Positions 1 to 7,936 of a DNA stretch of 27,705 nt are shown here, piece after piece (the first letter of the stretch is position 1; every line of letters starts with the position of its first letter). Below the pieces are notes generated by a model, which saw only the letters and a list, made by a program, of their open reading frames with translations, made no database searches and was not told the origin of the DNA. The position numbers and the translations under genes are program-made. This stretch comes from Planctomycetaceae bacterium (GTDB taxonomy: Bacteria > Planctomycetota > Planctomycetia > Pirellulales > Pirellulaceae): contig DTSG01000179.1 of the NCBI GenBank assembly GCA_012965455.1, forward strand, positions 1 through 27,705, written 5' to 3'.

Positions 1-1
1 C

Positions 2-568
2 CACATGACACCCAAATTAGATGGTGGCCCAGCGCTGTGCCAAATAGAAGTTGCCATCGAAGCGACTGAAACAGCAGAACAACTTGAACATCGACTGGCC
101 GCACTCGGAGCGCCCGTTGTCATCGACGCCATTGAAATTTTAGCCAAGTGGGATCAAACCTCGACGATCGGTACGCTGCAAGACAAACAACTGGTCACCC
201 AAGCGCCTCGACTTCACAAACAACTTGGTAACATTCCCTGGAACAAACCGGCAGCAGCCATCATCAACTTGCATCGTGGTCTGCGGCCGTGGCCCGGATG
301 CTTTACACAATGGCAGCGAGAAAACGGTAAGCCGCTGAGGCTAATCATCACTGAAATGACACTCGCCGAAGATTCGTCCGCACATGTCGATATCAAACCT
401 GGAACCGTAGTTGCCAATCCGAACAACGGCAACAGAGAAACGCTTTGTGTTGCTACGGGCGAGGGATGTATCAGTATTAGTCGCATCCAACCCGCCGGAA
501 AACGAGTGCTGGATATTGCCGAATTTCTTCGTGGCTACCAGCTAAAGCCAGGTTCGCAGTTAGGTTAA
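2..568 (+). CDS. fmt: Methionyl-tRNA formyltransferase, C-terminal part (partial)
   Basis: This is the 3' end of fmt. The reading frame is open to the left edge, so the start lies outside the window and about 188 residues remain of a protein usually a little over 300 long. The enzyme formylates Met-tRNA(fMet) with 10-formyl-tetrahydrofolate before translation initiation. The visible part opens with MTPKLDGGPAL, matching the conserved 'M.LDtG' stretch after the catalytic domain. It goes on through the linker (QAPRLHKQLGNIPWNK), the IINLHRGLRPWPG stretch that is a strong Fmt signature, and a C-terminal OB-fold-like domain with a GCISISRIQPAGKR ending. It converges with proB on the other strand, with about 115 bp between them. 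The family assignment is secure; only the missing N-terminus is unknown. Confidence 0.93.
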   Translation, partial: HMTPKLDGGPALCQIEVAIEATETAEQLEHRLAALGAPVVIDAIEILAKWDQTSTIGTLQDKQLVTQAPRLHKQLGNIPWNKPAAAIINLHRGLRPWPGCFTQWQRENGKPLRLIITEMTLAEDSSAHVDIKPGTVVANPNNGNRETLCVATGEGCISISRIQPAGKRVLDIAEFLRGYQLKPGSQLG

Positions 569-685
569 TCACCGGCCCGCAGCTAAATTATTTGCCGTAG
601 TTGTCTCCTGATCGGGGTATGAGACATGCAAATTCGCCGTGGCGATGTAGTTTATGCTGCCGGCGACTTGCCAGCTCAACACACG

Positions 686-1828
686 CTAGGTCAATACAAC
701 CGCCAAATTATCTCGGTGAATAACTTCGTCATAAGGACAATAGCCTAAGATTTCCTGAAATGCGGTACTCTGTTGTCCCCGTATTTTTTCGATCTCCGTA
801 GAGTCGTAGTTCGTCAATCCGCGTGCCAGTTCAAGACCTTGGTCATTGCAAATCGAAATCACATCGCCCTTGGCAAACTCACCACTAAATCCAACAATCC
901 CAATCGCCAGTAAACTCTTGCCCTCAGTCTCAATCGCTGAACACGCTCCGGCGTCGAGTACCACTGTCCCTTGCGACTGAGCCGAAAATCGTAGCCAGCG
1001 TTTCCAAGGGCTCAGTGTTTTACCTTCGGCCAAGAATAACGTACCGACTGATTCACCCGCCAAGATACGAGTAATAACATCCTGCTCATGGCCATTGGCA
1101 AGCACCACGTTTTCCCCTGCAGACGTCACCATCTTTACCGCCTGCAACTTGCTGTTCATGCCGCCGCGGCTCAGCGCGTTATTCGTATCCTCTACATAAC
1201 TGAGGATCGTATCATCCACCGCTTCCACCGTCTCAAGAATTTCTGTTTGCTCACCATTTGGTGAACCCGTATAGAGCCCATCGACATTCGACAGAATGAT
1301 CAGCAACTGAGCTCCAAGTAGATTAGTAACCAACGCCGCTAAGCGATCATTATCGCCGAACGTCGTTTGCAGCTCTTCAACCGCCACTGTATCATTTTCG
1401 TTCACAATCGGAATGATCTTTAGATTCAACAACTCTAATAGCGTATTGCGAACATTCAAATAACTCGCGCGGTCGTCAAGTTCGGTCGCGGTTAACAGTA
1501 CTTGTGCAGTAATTTGCTGGTGCGTTTCGAACTGCTGCTGATAGGCTTGCATCATCTCGGTTTGTCCGACGGCAGCTACTGCTTGCAACACAGCAAGGTC
1601 CGTTGGGCGAATGTCCAATTGCAGACGATTCATTCCAGCAGCGACCGCGCCGGAGCTAACGAGAACGACTTTTTTTGACTGCGCGGCGAGCTGACTCAAC
1701 TGCGCAGCCAAACTGGCAATGCGTTGCGAATCCAGTCGACCCTGCTCATCCGTTAAGACGCGCGTACCCACTTTGACAACAATCTTGTCAGCAGTCGCAG
1801 TTACTTCTTGTCGGACAATGTTATTCAT
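686..1828 (-). CDS. proB: Glutamate 5-kinase
   Basis: Catalyses ATP-dependent phosphorylation of glutamate to glutamyl 5-phosphate, the first step of proline synthesis, in the cytoplasm. The 380-aa protein starts with a VVKVGTRVLT nucleotide-binding strand. It continues with VLVSSGAVAAGMNRL, the PIVNENDTVAVEEL substrate loop, FGDNDRLAALV, LLIILSNVDGLYTG and the GGMNSKLQAVKMVTSAG stretch, all typical of the amino-acid-kinase fold of ProB. The last ~110 residues form the PUA domain seen in many ProB proteins, so this is the long form (E. coli ProB is 367 aa). I chose the ATG at 1828. An upstream in-frame start at 1873 would add 15 residues with no resemblance to the family. The NagB-like/PIG-L fusion gene ends 87 bp upstream on the same strand and the two may be co-transcribed. 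No proA is adjacent. Confidence 0.95.
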   Translation of the reverse strand: MNNIVRQEVTATADKIVVKVGTRVLTDEQGRLDSQRIASLAAQLSQLAAQSKKVVLVSSGAVAAGMNRLQLDIRPTDLAVLQAVAAVGQTEMMQAYQQQFETHQQITAQVLLTATELDDRASYLNVRNTLLELLNLKIIPIVNENDTVAVEELQTTFGDNDRLAALVTNLLGAQLLIILSNVDGLYTGSPNGEQTEILETVEAVDDTILSYVEDTNNALSRGGMNSKLQAVKMVTSAGENVVLANGHEQDVITRILAGESVGTLFLAEGKTLSPWKRWLRFSAQSQGTVVLDAGACSAIETEGKSLLAIGIVGFSGEFAKGDVISICNDQGLELARGLTNYDSTEIEKIRGQQSTAFQEILGYCPYDEVIHRDNLAVVLT

Positions 1829-1915
1829 GATTTCATCTATCTGGTTATGCTGGGTTCTAACAGACACGGACAATATCGCTCAATTAAATCAGCGTGTGCC
1901 AAAAGCAAGGCCTGC

Positions 1916-3817
1916 TTACAGCGTTTGTCCCGTCCAACGCTGAAACGCTTCGATGGCAAGAAATTCTGGGAGGCCCAAGTCATTGAATTTTTTGGCCGTT
2001 CCTTTATTGCGATCTTCGGCGCGTTGCCAAAATTCACGCGGATCTGAACCAGGAAACAGTGTTTCGTCCTTCTGGCTTTCATGCATAAAGATCGCTTTGC
2101 GTTTCTTCATAAGATGAGCCGGACTCAGTGGAACCGTAATATCAATTTCATGGATCGCATATTCGTGCCAGGCACCACGATACAATAACACGTCCGGCAC
2201 AGCTTCGCCGTTGTTTAGCATTTGGTGAATAGCGCCCAAAATCACTTCTGCACAAACTCGATGCGTCCCATGGGGATCTGATAAATCGCCAGCAACATAA
2301 ATAATGTCCGGTTGAATTCGTTGTAGTAAACTCACAATAATTGCCTTATCCACATCACCGACTGGTCGCTTTTCTATGGTACCGGTTCGATAAAATGGTA
2401 AATCAAGAAAATGTAAGTTTTCTTCATCACAGCCAACTTCGATCGCGCCCGCTTTTGCTTCACTCCATCGAATCAGGCCTTTAATCTTAAGTACCGCATC
2501 AATGTCGGGTTCCCCTGGTTCCTTAGTACTTAACGATTCACGGACTCGGCGTTCGACGTCAATTGACTTGTCGTTTTCAATGCCAAACAAATGATTATAT
2601 TCAGTCACCAAATCTGCTATCCGCTGAGCATCATGATCGAACACTGCAATATTCCCGCTGGTCATGTAGGCCACATGCGTCTCGTGCCCTTCTTCATTGA
2701 GTCGAATCAGAGTGCCACCCATACTAATGACGTCGTCATCGGGATGCGGGCTGAAACAAATCACTTTTTGCTGACCTTCGACAACTTGACCATCATGAAT
2801 CGTCGCTTGTAACCAACCAAACACTTTCAATGCCAAGACGTGTGAAGGCCCATGCAATCTCAACAACTGATGTAAATTATGATTGCGAAAATCATCATCC
2901 TCTAACTTGGACAGTGCTTTGCCTGTTTGCTCACATAACCACACCATGGTTCGGGTGATCATCGTTTCGTCCCACTGAACCGAATCGCTAGTCCACGGCA
3001 TTACCACCTCTTGCATTTCGCTCGCCGAGGCTGGGTCTAAACAAACCATGGCATTGACGTGTTCTTGAAGTGCACTAGCGGGAATGCGATTTGTGATATC
3101 ACCCTCAGCTAAATCACGCACAATGCGGGACTTGTGTTCACCAAGTGCCATCAGCACAACTTGCCGAGATTCCAACAAGGTACCCATGCCCATCGTTAAG
3201 GCCTGCGCGGGGACATTCTTTTCGCCAATGAAGTCACTTGCTAAACGCAAGCGAGTAATTGGATCAAGTACACACAGACGTGTGCGGCTACTCACACCGG
3301 AAAAAGGTTCATTGGCAGCAATGTGGCCGTTGGACCCGATTCCCAACAATGCAAAATCAATTCCGCCAGCGTCTTGGATCTGCTGCTCAAACGCTTCACA
3401 GTATTCTTCAATTGTTTCTCCGTCGGCTTCGCTATCAAGAATATTCACTTGCGAGTCTGGAATATTGACATGATTGAAAAACGTCTCTCGCAGTGACCGA
3501 TACACACTTTGGACCTGATCTCGCGAAATCCCATAGAACTCTACCGACACAAAAGCGGACACGTGAGAAAAATCGAGCCCTTCCTCTTTGTGCATGCGAA
3601 TCAGTTCTCGGTAGACTTGTTGCGGAGTGGAGCCTGGAGCAAGTGCCAACACAGCATTTTTTTCAGCCGCACTGGCTGCCCGCAGGACGTCGGCAATTTG
3701 CTGAGCGACTGCCACACTGGCGACCTTGGGGGTACTATAGACAACTACTGGCAACTTAGTATTAACTAACTGCAGCCCAGCGTCTTGACTTTCGTTAATG
3801 GTCTCTTGTGAACCCAT
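1916..3817 (-). CDS. NagB-like domain fused to PIG-L (LmbE) deacetylase domain
   Basis: A 633-aa two-domain protein. Residues ~20-270 have the glucosamine-6-phosphate deaminase/isomerase fold: a phosphate loop LAPGSTPQQVY at about 59-69 and GIGSNGHIAANEP at 159-171. Residues ~350-620 form a PIG-L/LmbE deacetylase domain with the zinc motif SPHPDDD (about 356-362) and DLSDPHGTHR further on. Members of that family remove acetyl groups from N-acetylglucosamine-type substrates. Known fusions of this kind are annotated as glucosamine-6-phosphate deaminase, but gapless alignment with the neighbouring NagB shows V92 where the catalytic Asp sits and N163 where a second catalytic Asp sits; H165 and E170 remain. 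The deaminase half may therefore bind sugar phosphate without deaminating it, while the deacetylase half looks intact. The ATG at 3817 is preferred over a TTG at 3862. The gene is divergent from nagB. Confidence 0.85.
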   Translation of the reverse strand: MGSQETINESQDAGLQLVNTKLPVVVYSTPKVASVAVAQQIADVLRAASAAEKNAVLALAPGSTPQQVYRELIRMHKEEGLDFSHVSAFVSVEFYGISRDQVQSVYRSLRETFFNHVNIPDSQVNILDSEADGETIEEYCEAFEQQIQDAGGIDFALLGIGSNGHIAANEPFSGVSSRTRLCVLDPITRLRLASDFIGEKNVPAQALTMGMGTLLESRQVVLMALGEHKSRIVRDLAEGDITNRIPASALQEHVNAMVCLDPASASEMQEVVMPWTSDSVQWDETMITRTMVWLCEQTGKALSKLEDDDFRNHNLHQLLRLHGPSHVLALKVFGWLQATIHDGQVVEGQQKVICFSPHPDDDVISMGGTLIRLNEEGHETHVAYMTSGNIAVFDHDAQRIADLVTEYNHLFGIENDKSIDVERRVRESLSTKEPGEPDIDAVLKIKGLIRWSEAKAGAIEVGCDEENLHFLDLPFYRTGTIEKRPVGDVDKAIIVSLLQRIQPDIIYVAGDLSDPHGTHRVCAEVILGAIHQMLNNGEAVPDVLLYRGAWHEYAIHEIDITVPLSPAHLMKKRKAIFMHESQKDETLFPGSDPREFWQRAEDRNKGTAKKFNDLGLPEFLAIEAFQRWTGQTL

Positions 3818-3915
3818 GTCTATGACTATCCATCTTTCGTTGTGGCTCGTAGCGAAACCCAACTACTTAAAAACATCTAAACAACTTAGTACACTACCCT
3901 ACATTACTATATTCT

Positions 3916-3944
3916 AGGTCATATTTTCGTTTGCGTAATGACCT
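3916..3944. promoter_or_regulatory. Inverted repeat between divergent NagB-type genes (candidate operator)
   Basis: A 7-bp perfect inverted repeat, AGGTCAT at 3916-3922 and ATGACCT at 3938-3944, has arm centres 22 bp apart, about two helical turns. It sits in the 269-bp region between the start of the fusion gene (3817, minus) and nagB (4087, plus). A third copy of the core, ATGACC, lies at 4014-4019. The position and spacing fit a binding site for a dimeric regulator that could control both genes. No regulator gene is adjacent and no convincing -35/-10 pair was found, so this remains a candidate. Confidence 0.3.
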
Positions 3945-4086
3945 TCCATCTAACGTTCTTTTAGAGAATCGCTTTAGCAATCGTTATAACCATTACCTCC
4001 GCAAAATTTCTTTATGACCATTACAGCTTGGATTGACCGTAGGACTAAAACGCCGGTCACTTCCTTACCCAACCAGACATACAACC

Positions 4087-4821
4087 ATGAACATCATTAT
4101 TCTCGACACCTATAAAGAACTTAGTATTCGCGGAGCGGGTTTCTTTATCCAAACACTTGCTTCCAACCCAACTGCCGTGTTGGGACTGGCGACCGGTAGC
4201 ACTCCGATCGGAGTCTACCAACAACTGATCGAGCAATACCAAGCAGGCCAGCTTGATTTTTCAGCTGTCACCACTTTCAATCTTGATGAGTATATCGGCC
4301 TGCACCGAGATCACCCACAAAGCTATTACTCGTTCATGCAGCAAGAATTGTTTCAGCACATAAATATATCGCCGGACCGTATTCATGTTCCTTCTGGGGT
4401 AGAGGACAACTTTGGCGCGCATTGCCAATGGTATGAAGACGCGATCATAGCCGCGGGGGGTATCGACCTGCAGATTCTCGGAATTGGAACTGACGGTCAT
4501 ATTGCATTTAACGAGCCCGGAACAGCTCTCGGGAGTCGCACGCACCTGACGGACCTAGATCAACAGACCATCATCGATAATGCCCGTTTCTTTGATTCGG
4601 CGGATAATGTTCCAAGGCGAGCAATTACAATGGGTGTTGCGACCATCATGGACGCTCGTGAAGTCATTTTATTAGCCACTGGTGAAAATAAAGCTGTGGC
4701 AATCCAGGCTGCAATTGAAAGCCCTGTGGGCAGTGAATGTACTGCCAGCGCACTACAAAACCATCCTAATGTGACCTTCTTACTAGACCCTGCGGCAGCT
4801 TCGTTACTTACAAACCAATAA
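4087..4821 (+). CDS. nagB: Glucosamine-6-phosphate deaminase
   Basis: Converts glucosamine 6-phosphate to fructose 6-phosphate and ammonia, linking amino-sugar breakdown to glycolysis. The 244-aa protein is of normal size for the short NagB form. All the catalytic signatures known from E. coli NagB are in place: phosphate loop GLATGSTPIGVY (33-44), FNLDEYIGL with the base D67 (E. coli D72), and GIGTDGHIAFNEPG with D136, H138 and E143 (E. coli D141, H143, E148). The ATG at 4087 starts the conserved MNIIILDTYKEL; the upstream in-frame TTG at 4033 would add 18 unlike residues. It is transcribed away from the NagB-like/PIG-L fusion, which suggests a joint role in amino-sugar or cell-envelope sugar turnover. 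The 3' side holds a weak 6-bp hairpin without a T run. Confidence 0.94.
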   Translation: MNIIILDTYKELSIRGAGFFIQTLASNPTAVLGLATGSTPIGVYQQLIEQYQAGQLDFSAVTTFNLDEYIGLHRDHPQSYYSFMQQELFQHINISPDRIHVPSGVEDNFGAHCQWYEDAIIAAGGIDLQILGIGTDGHIAFNEPGTALGSRTHLTDLDQQTIIDNARFFDSADNVPRRAITMGVATIMDAREVILLATGENKAVAIQAAIESPVGSECTASALQNHPNVTFLLDPAAASLLTNQ

Positions 4822-4990
4822 AATATCCCTCCGTTGGTTGAGAATAAATCAACCTAAACATAGAATACGTTTTTGGTTAACATAATTGCTTCATCTGTTT
4901 AACCATTTTGTATTTCGAATCTCATTATCTCTCACACCTAGCGCACTCGATAAAGCCCCTTAAGCCCTTTCTTGGCAGCAAACAATATCT

Positions 4991-6583
4991 ATGAGTGAAA
5001 TCCATCACGAATGTGGCGTCGCCGCAATTTATCACATGCCCTCGGATGAACCCAGTGAGTTATGTGTAGAGCAAGGTCCTGATGAAATATCTCGCTTAAT
5101 GCCGCGCATGCTGTTGGACATTCAAAACCGTGGACAGCTTGCCGCGGGGATGACAACCTATAATCCCAATCGTGACCAATTAATTGATACCTACAAAGAC
5201 ATTGGTACGGTAAACGAAGTCTTCCGCTTAGCACACCGCGGGAAAAGTGAATCGCTGATGCAGGAGTATGCGGGACGAGCCGCTATTGGGCACGTGCGAT
5301 ATGCCACGTGTGGACAAGAAGACCGTAGCTATGCCCAGCCGTTTGAACGCCATCACATTCAAAAACATAAATGGTTCTCCTTTGCCTTTAACGGGCAACT
5401 AGCTAACTATGCGGAACTACGCGATAAGCTGCTAAGTGATGACAACCACCATTTAGCTCGTGAGACGGATACGGAAATCGTCATGCATGAGCTCTCGCGA
5501 GAGATGTCGGGAGACCGCAATCCTTCGCTAATCGAAGTCATGCGAAGTGTAAGCAAGCGTTTTGACGGAGCGTACAGTCTGGTGCTGCTCAATTCACAGG
5601 GTGATATGCTTGTGGCTCGCGACCCCTTAGGAATGAAGCCGGTTTGTTATGCCCTCCGCGGCCCGATGTTCGCAGCAGCCAGTGAAAGTGTCGCGCTGTT
5701 AAATATTGGGTTTGAGCCAGACGAAGTGAAATCTCTCGAGCCGGGTCATGCCATCACGATTGTAGATGGCAAATTTTCCGTTGAGCAGTATGCAGAAACG
5801 GTAGGACGAGCACACTGTTTCTTTGAATGGATCTATTTCGCCAATGTTGCCAGCACACTTGATCAGCAAAGCGTTTATTTATCGCGCACTGCATTAGGAG
5901 TTGAACAGGCCCGCTTAGAACGCGAAGAAAATCTCTTTCCCATCGATAAAGACACGATTGTCGTACCCGTGCCTGACACCAGTAAAGCGGCGGCGGATTC
6001 GATGGCCTATGAACTGGGAGTTCCCTGTCGGGAAGGCTTAATTCGCAATCGATACTCGGGACGGACTTTTATCGAAGGTGGCATAGATCGCCGAAAAAAA
6101 GCCGAAACAAAATACACTCCCTTGCGAGAAGTCCTGCAAGGCAAACGCGTTATCCTCGTGGAAGACTCCATTGTCCGCTCGACGACCATGCGAGTACTGT
6201 TAGATCGCATTCGAGATTATGGTGGCGCAAAAGAAATACATGTACGGGTCGCTTGTCCGCCAATTATTGCTCCCTGCTTTTATGGTATCGATATGTCAAC
6301 GATCGGCGAGTTATTTGCGCCGCGCTTTATGGATGGCAATGAATTAACAATCGAGATTCAAGACGCAATGGCACGGGAATTAAAGGCCGATTCGCTGCGA
6401 TATCTCCCCGTAGCATCCATTGCGGCAGCCGTTGGTTTTGACCGCTCTGAGCTTTGCCAAGCGTGTATTACTGGCGTGTATCCGACGCCGACTGGGCAAC
6501 AGCTATACAGCATCGCTATCGACAATGCCAGCAATGGAAATGACACTGCACGAACGTACGAATCCGAATCAACCAATATCTAG
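4991..6583 (+). CDS. purF: Amidophosphoribosyltransferase (glutamine PRPP amidotransferase), variant form
   Basis: Commits PRPP to purine synthesis by transferring glutamine ammonia to give 5-phosphoribosylamine. The 530-aa protein has an N-terminal Ntn glutaminase domain (about 1-250) and a C-terminal PRTase domain. The start gives a 7-residue propeptide before C8 of ECGVAAIYH, the likely nucleophile after processing as in B. subtilis PurF. The PRPP loop is VILVEDSIVRSTTM. Cysteines in AHCFFEW, RVACPPI and LCQACITGVYPT match the four 4Fe-4S ligands of the B. subtilis-type enzyme. Some glutaminase motifs are altered: NRGQLAAGM instead of the usual HRGQ(E)xAGI, and FNGQL instead of HNGNL. It might therefore be a divergent clade or a paralogue, but the overall match is clear. 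It stands alone and converges with trmB 22 bp away. Confidence 0.88.
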   Translation: MSEIHHECGVAAIYHMPSDEPSELCVEQGPDEISRLMPRMLLDIQNRGQLAAGMTTYNPNRDQLIDTYKDIGTVNEVFRLAHRGKSESLMQEYAGRAAIGHVRYATCGQEDRSYAQPFERHHIQKHKWFSFAFNGQLANYAELRDKLLSDDNHHLARETDTEIVMHELSREMSGDRNPSLIEVMRSVSKRFDGAYSLVLLNSQGDMLVARDPLGMKPVCYALRGPMFAAASESVALLNIGFEPDEVKSLEPGHAITIVDGKFSVEQYAETVGRAHCFFEWIYFANVASTLDQQSVYLSRTALGVEQARLEREENLFPIDKDTIVVPVPDTSKAAADSMAYELGVPCREGLIRNRYSGRTFIEGGIDRRKKAETKYTPLREVLQGKRVILVEDSIVRSTTMRVLLDRIRDYGGAKEIHVRVACPPIIAPCFYGIDMSTIGELFAPRFMDGNELTIEIQDAMARELKADSLRYLPVASIAAAVGFDRSELCQACITGVYPTPTGQQLYSIAIDNASNGNDTARTYESESTNI

Positions 6584-6605
6584 CAAGGGCTCGCACCATT
6601 GCACG

Positions 6606-7253
6606 CTAAGTATTGGCTCGCACAAATTCGCTGCGATAAACAGATTCGTTATGCTTCCTCGTGCGACGTTCAAAGTGTGTACGGTAATCCATGTCAAATT
6701 CCGGCTGGTGTTCCTGCACATCGCGGGGCCCAATCAGCTCGTCAAACTGTGAAATTAGTTCCAATGTCGCATCAAAATAGTCTCGCACATCCGTCCAAAA
6801 ATACAATTTCCCCTGCGGCTCGAGGATGCGCACAACATCGCCCATGAAGCCTGCGTTTAAAACGCGCCGCTTGTGATGTTTTTGCTTCCACCAAGGATCC
6901 GGGAAATAAACATGTACTGCGTGAACCGTAGCTGTCGGTATGTATTTATTGCAAAACAGTAGACCATCGCCCTGAAATATCACTGCATTGGCAATCCCAA
7001 CTCGCTCTAATCGAATCGCCGAATACAAGGCGTACTTCTTGCGAATCTCCAACCCAATAAAATTTCGCGTGGGGTTTTCTACGGCTGCCCGATTCAGAAA
7101 CAGACCTTTGCCACTTCCGAGTTCAATCTCCAGTGGATTGTCGGATCTAAATAGACCCTGGATATTCCACTTCGCCGGCAATGCCTCTATTTCGTAATAG
7201 TGATCCGACAAATCAGCTGCCGTTTTTTGCCGGGGTAAAGCGCGTCGTCCCAT
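6606..7253 (-). CDS. trmB: tRNA (guanine-N7-)-methyltransferase
   Basis: Methylates N7 of G46 in the variable loop of tRNAs using S-adenosylmethionine. The 215-aa protein has the normal TrmB length and motifs: LEIELGSGKGLFLNRAA (SAM-binding motif I), NFIGLEIRKKYALYS, the family-specific VHVYFPDPWWKQKHHKRR, LYFWTDVRDYF, and a C-terminal THFERRTRKHNESVYR typical of the family. The ATG at 7253 begins MGRRALPRQK, a basic N-terminus common in TrmB. It is the last gene of a minus-strand group (32-aa basic protein, FabZ-like dehydratase, trmB), with 29 bp from the preceding stop, so co-transcription is likely. Confidence 0.95.
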   Translation of the reverse strand: MGRRALPRQKTAADLSDHYYEIEALPAKWNIQGLFRSDNPLEIELGSGKGLFLNRAAVENPTRNFIGLEIRKKYALYSAIRLERVGIANAVIFQGDGLLFCNKYIPTATVHAVHVYFPDPWWKQKHHKRRVLNAGFMGDVVRILEPQGKLYFWTDVRDYFDATLELISQFDELIGPRDVQEHQPEFDMDYRTHFERRTRKHNESVYRSEFVRANT

Positions 7254-7282
7254 TTCACTTGTCTACCTATAGCACGGTTCGA

Positions 7283-7810
7283 CTAGCACGGCTTACGTGA
7301 ATCCAATTCGGCTCGTAATAAATCCACCGGAATTGGAATGCCACGAAGTGTGCCTTCACATGCCAGATTACCATTCACCACGCCTTGAAAATCACAGATG
7401 ATCATGCGATTACGACGAGCTTTCACAAGCCGACAGATAATTACAAATCGTTCGCCTGGTATGACCGGGTCGCGAAAGCGGACATTGTCGAGTCCGCCAA
7501 AGCCTAGCATTTCGGATCCTAGTAAATCATGCCGTTGTCCAAAATAACTGCAGGCTTGGGCACAGGCTTCTAGCATGACAACCCCTGGCATCAGCGGCAT
7601 TCCAGGCATGTGGCCGCGCACCCAGAAATCTTCGGTGGAAATATCTTTGTAAGCAACAAAAATTCCCGCCTCGATATCGTCATGTACGATCGCTGTTAAC
7701 TGTTCCATTTCAAATCGCTGGGGGTTTATTTGACGAATATCGTCGATGCCCGCAACATGATTATCGAAATCGACCAGCGAAAGATCAATAAATAGGTCTT
7801 TGTCTGCCAA
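7283..7810 (-). CDS. 3-hydroxyacyl-ACP dehydratase, FabA/FabZ hot-dog family
   Basis: A 175-aa single hot-dog protein. The central RGHMPGMPLMPGVVMLEACAQ-type segment matches the FabZ active-site signature (GHFPGxPxxPGVxxxEAxAQ). The catalytic His and Glu are retained and 14 residues apart as in E. coli FabZ (H54/E68). FabZ removes water from 3-hydroxyacyl-ACP in fatty acid elongation. The protein is 25-30 residues longer than usual, because an N-terminal stretch (LFIDLSLVDFDNHVAGIDDI) precedes the hot-dog core. It may serve a dedicated acyl chain rather than general fatty acid synthesis; no other fab genes or acyl carrier protein are adjacent. It lies between the 32-aa basic protein gene (27 bp upstream) and trmB (29 bp downstream). 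The family is clear; the exact substrate is not. Confidence 0.85.
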   Translation of the reverse strand: MADKDLFIDLSLVDFDNHVAGIDDIRQINPQRFEMEQLTAIVHDDIEAGIFVAYKDISTEDFWVRGHMPGMPLMPGVVMLEACAQACSYFGQRHDLLGSEMLGFGGLDNVRFRDPVIPGERFVIICRLVKARRNRMIICDFQGVVNGNLACEGTLRGIPIPVDLLRAELDSRKPC

Positions 7811-7837
7811 AATAGCTCTCTCTTTTACAGAACAATA

Positions 7838-7936
7838 TCAGGTTCTGATATGTTTGCGTTTGGCCTTGCGAGCTTTCGAGCTAGCGGGACGACGGCCGTG
7901 ATTGGCCTTTTTTATTTTGTGATGTGGTTTTGCCAT
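7838..7936 (-). CDS. 32-aa highly basic small protein, function unknown
   Basis: A short open frame, ATG at 7936 to TGA at 7838, encodes 32 residues beginning MAKPHHKIKKANHGRR and ending in AKRKHIRT. It has 8 Lys, 5 Arg and 4 His and no acidic residue at all. This composition is like small ribosomal proteins (bL36, bTHX) or nucleic-acid-binding peptides, but I recognise no known family. A purine-rich stretch (GAGAAAAGAG) lies just upstream of the ATG as a plausible ribosome-binding site. The frame sits 27 bp before the FabZ-like gene on the same strand, so it would be the first gene of that operon. The biased composition, the start context and the tidy spacing support a real gene. It is too short for most gene finders, and a chance frame cannot be excluded without homologues. 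Confidence 0.6.
   Translation of the reverse strand: MAKPHHKIKKANHGRRPASSKARKAKRKHIRT

Noticed and set aside
5..568. Complete short gene starting at ATG 5
   Set aside because: The frame is open to the left edge and the product aligns to the C-terminal part of Fmt, so this ATG is an internal methionine.
4836..4854. GGTTGA/TCAACC hairpin after nagB as a terminator
   Set aside because: Only a 6-bp, AT-rich stem with a 7-nt loop and no following T run; too weak to call.
6588..6623. Direct repeat GGCTCGCAC between purF and the trmB 3' end
   Set aside because: Nine bases twice, partly inside the trmB coding region; consistent with chance and without hairpin or insertion features.
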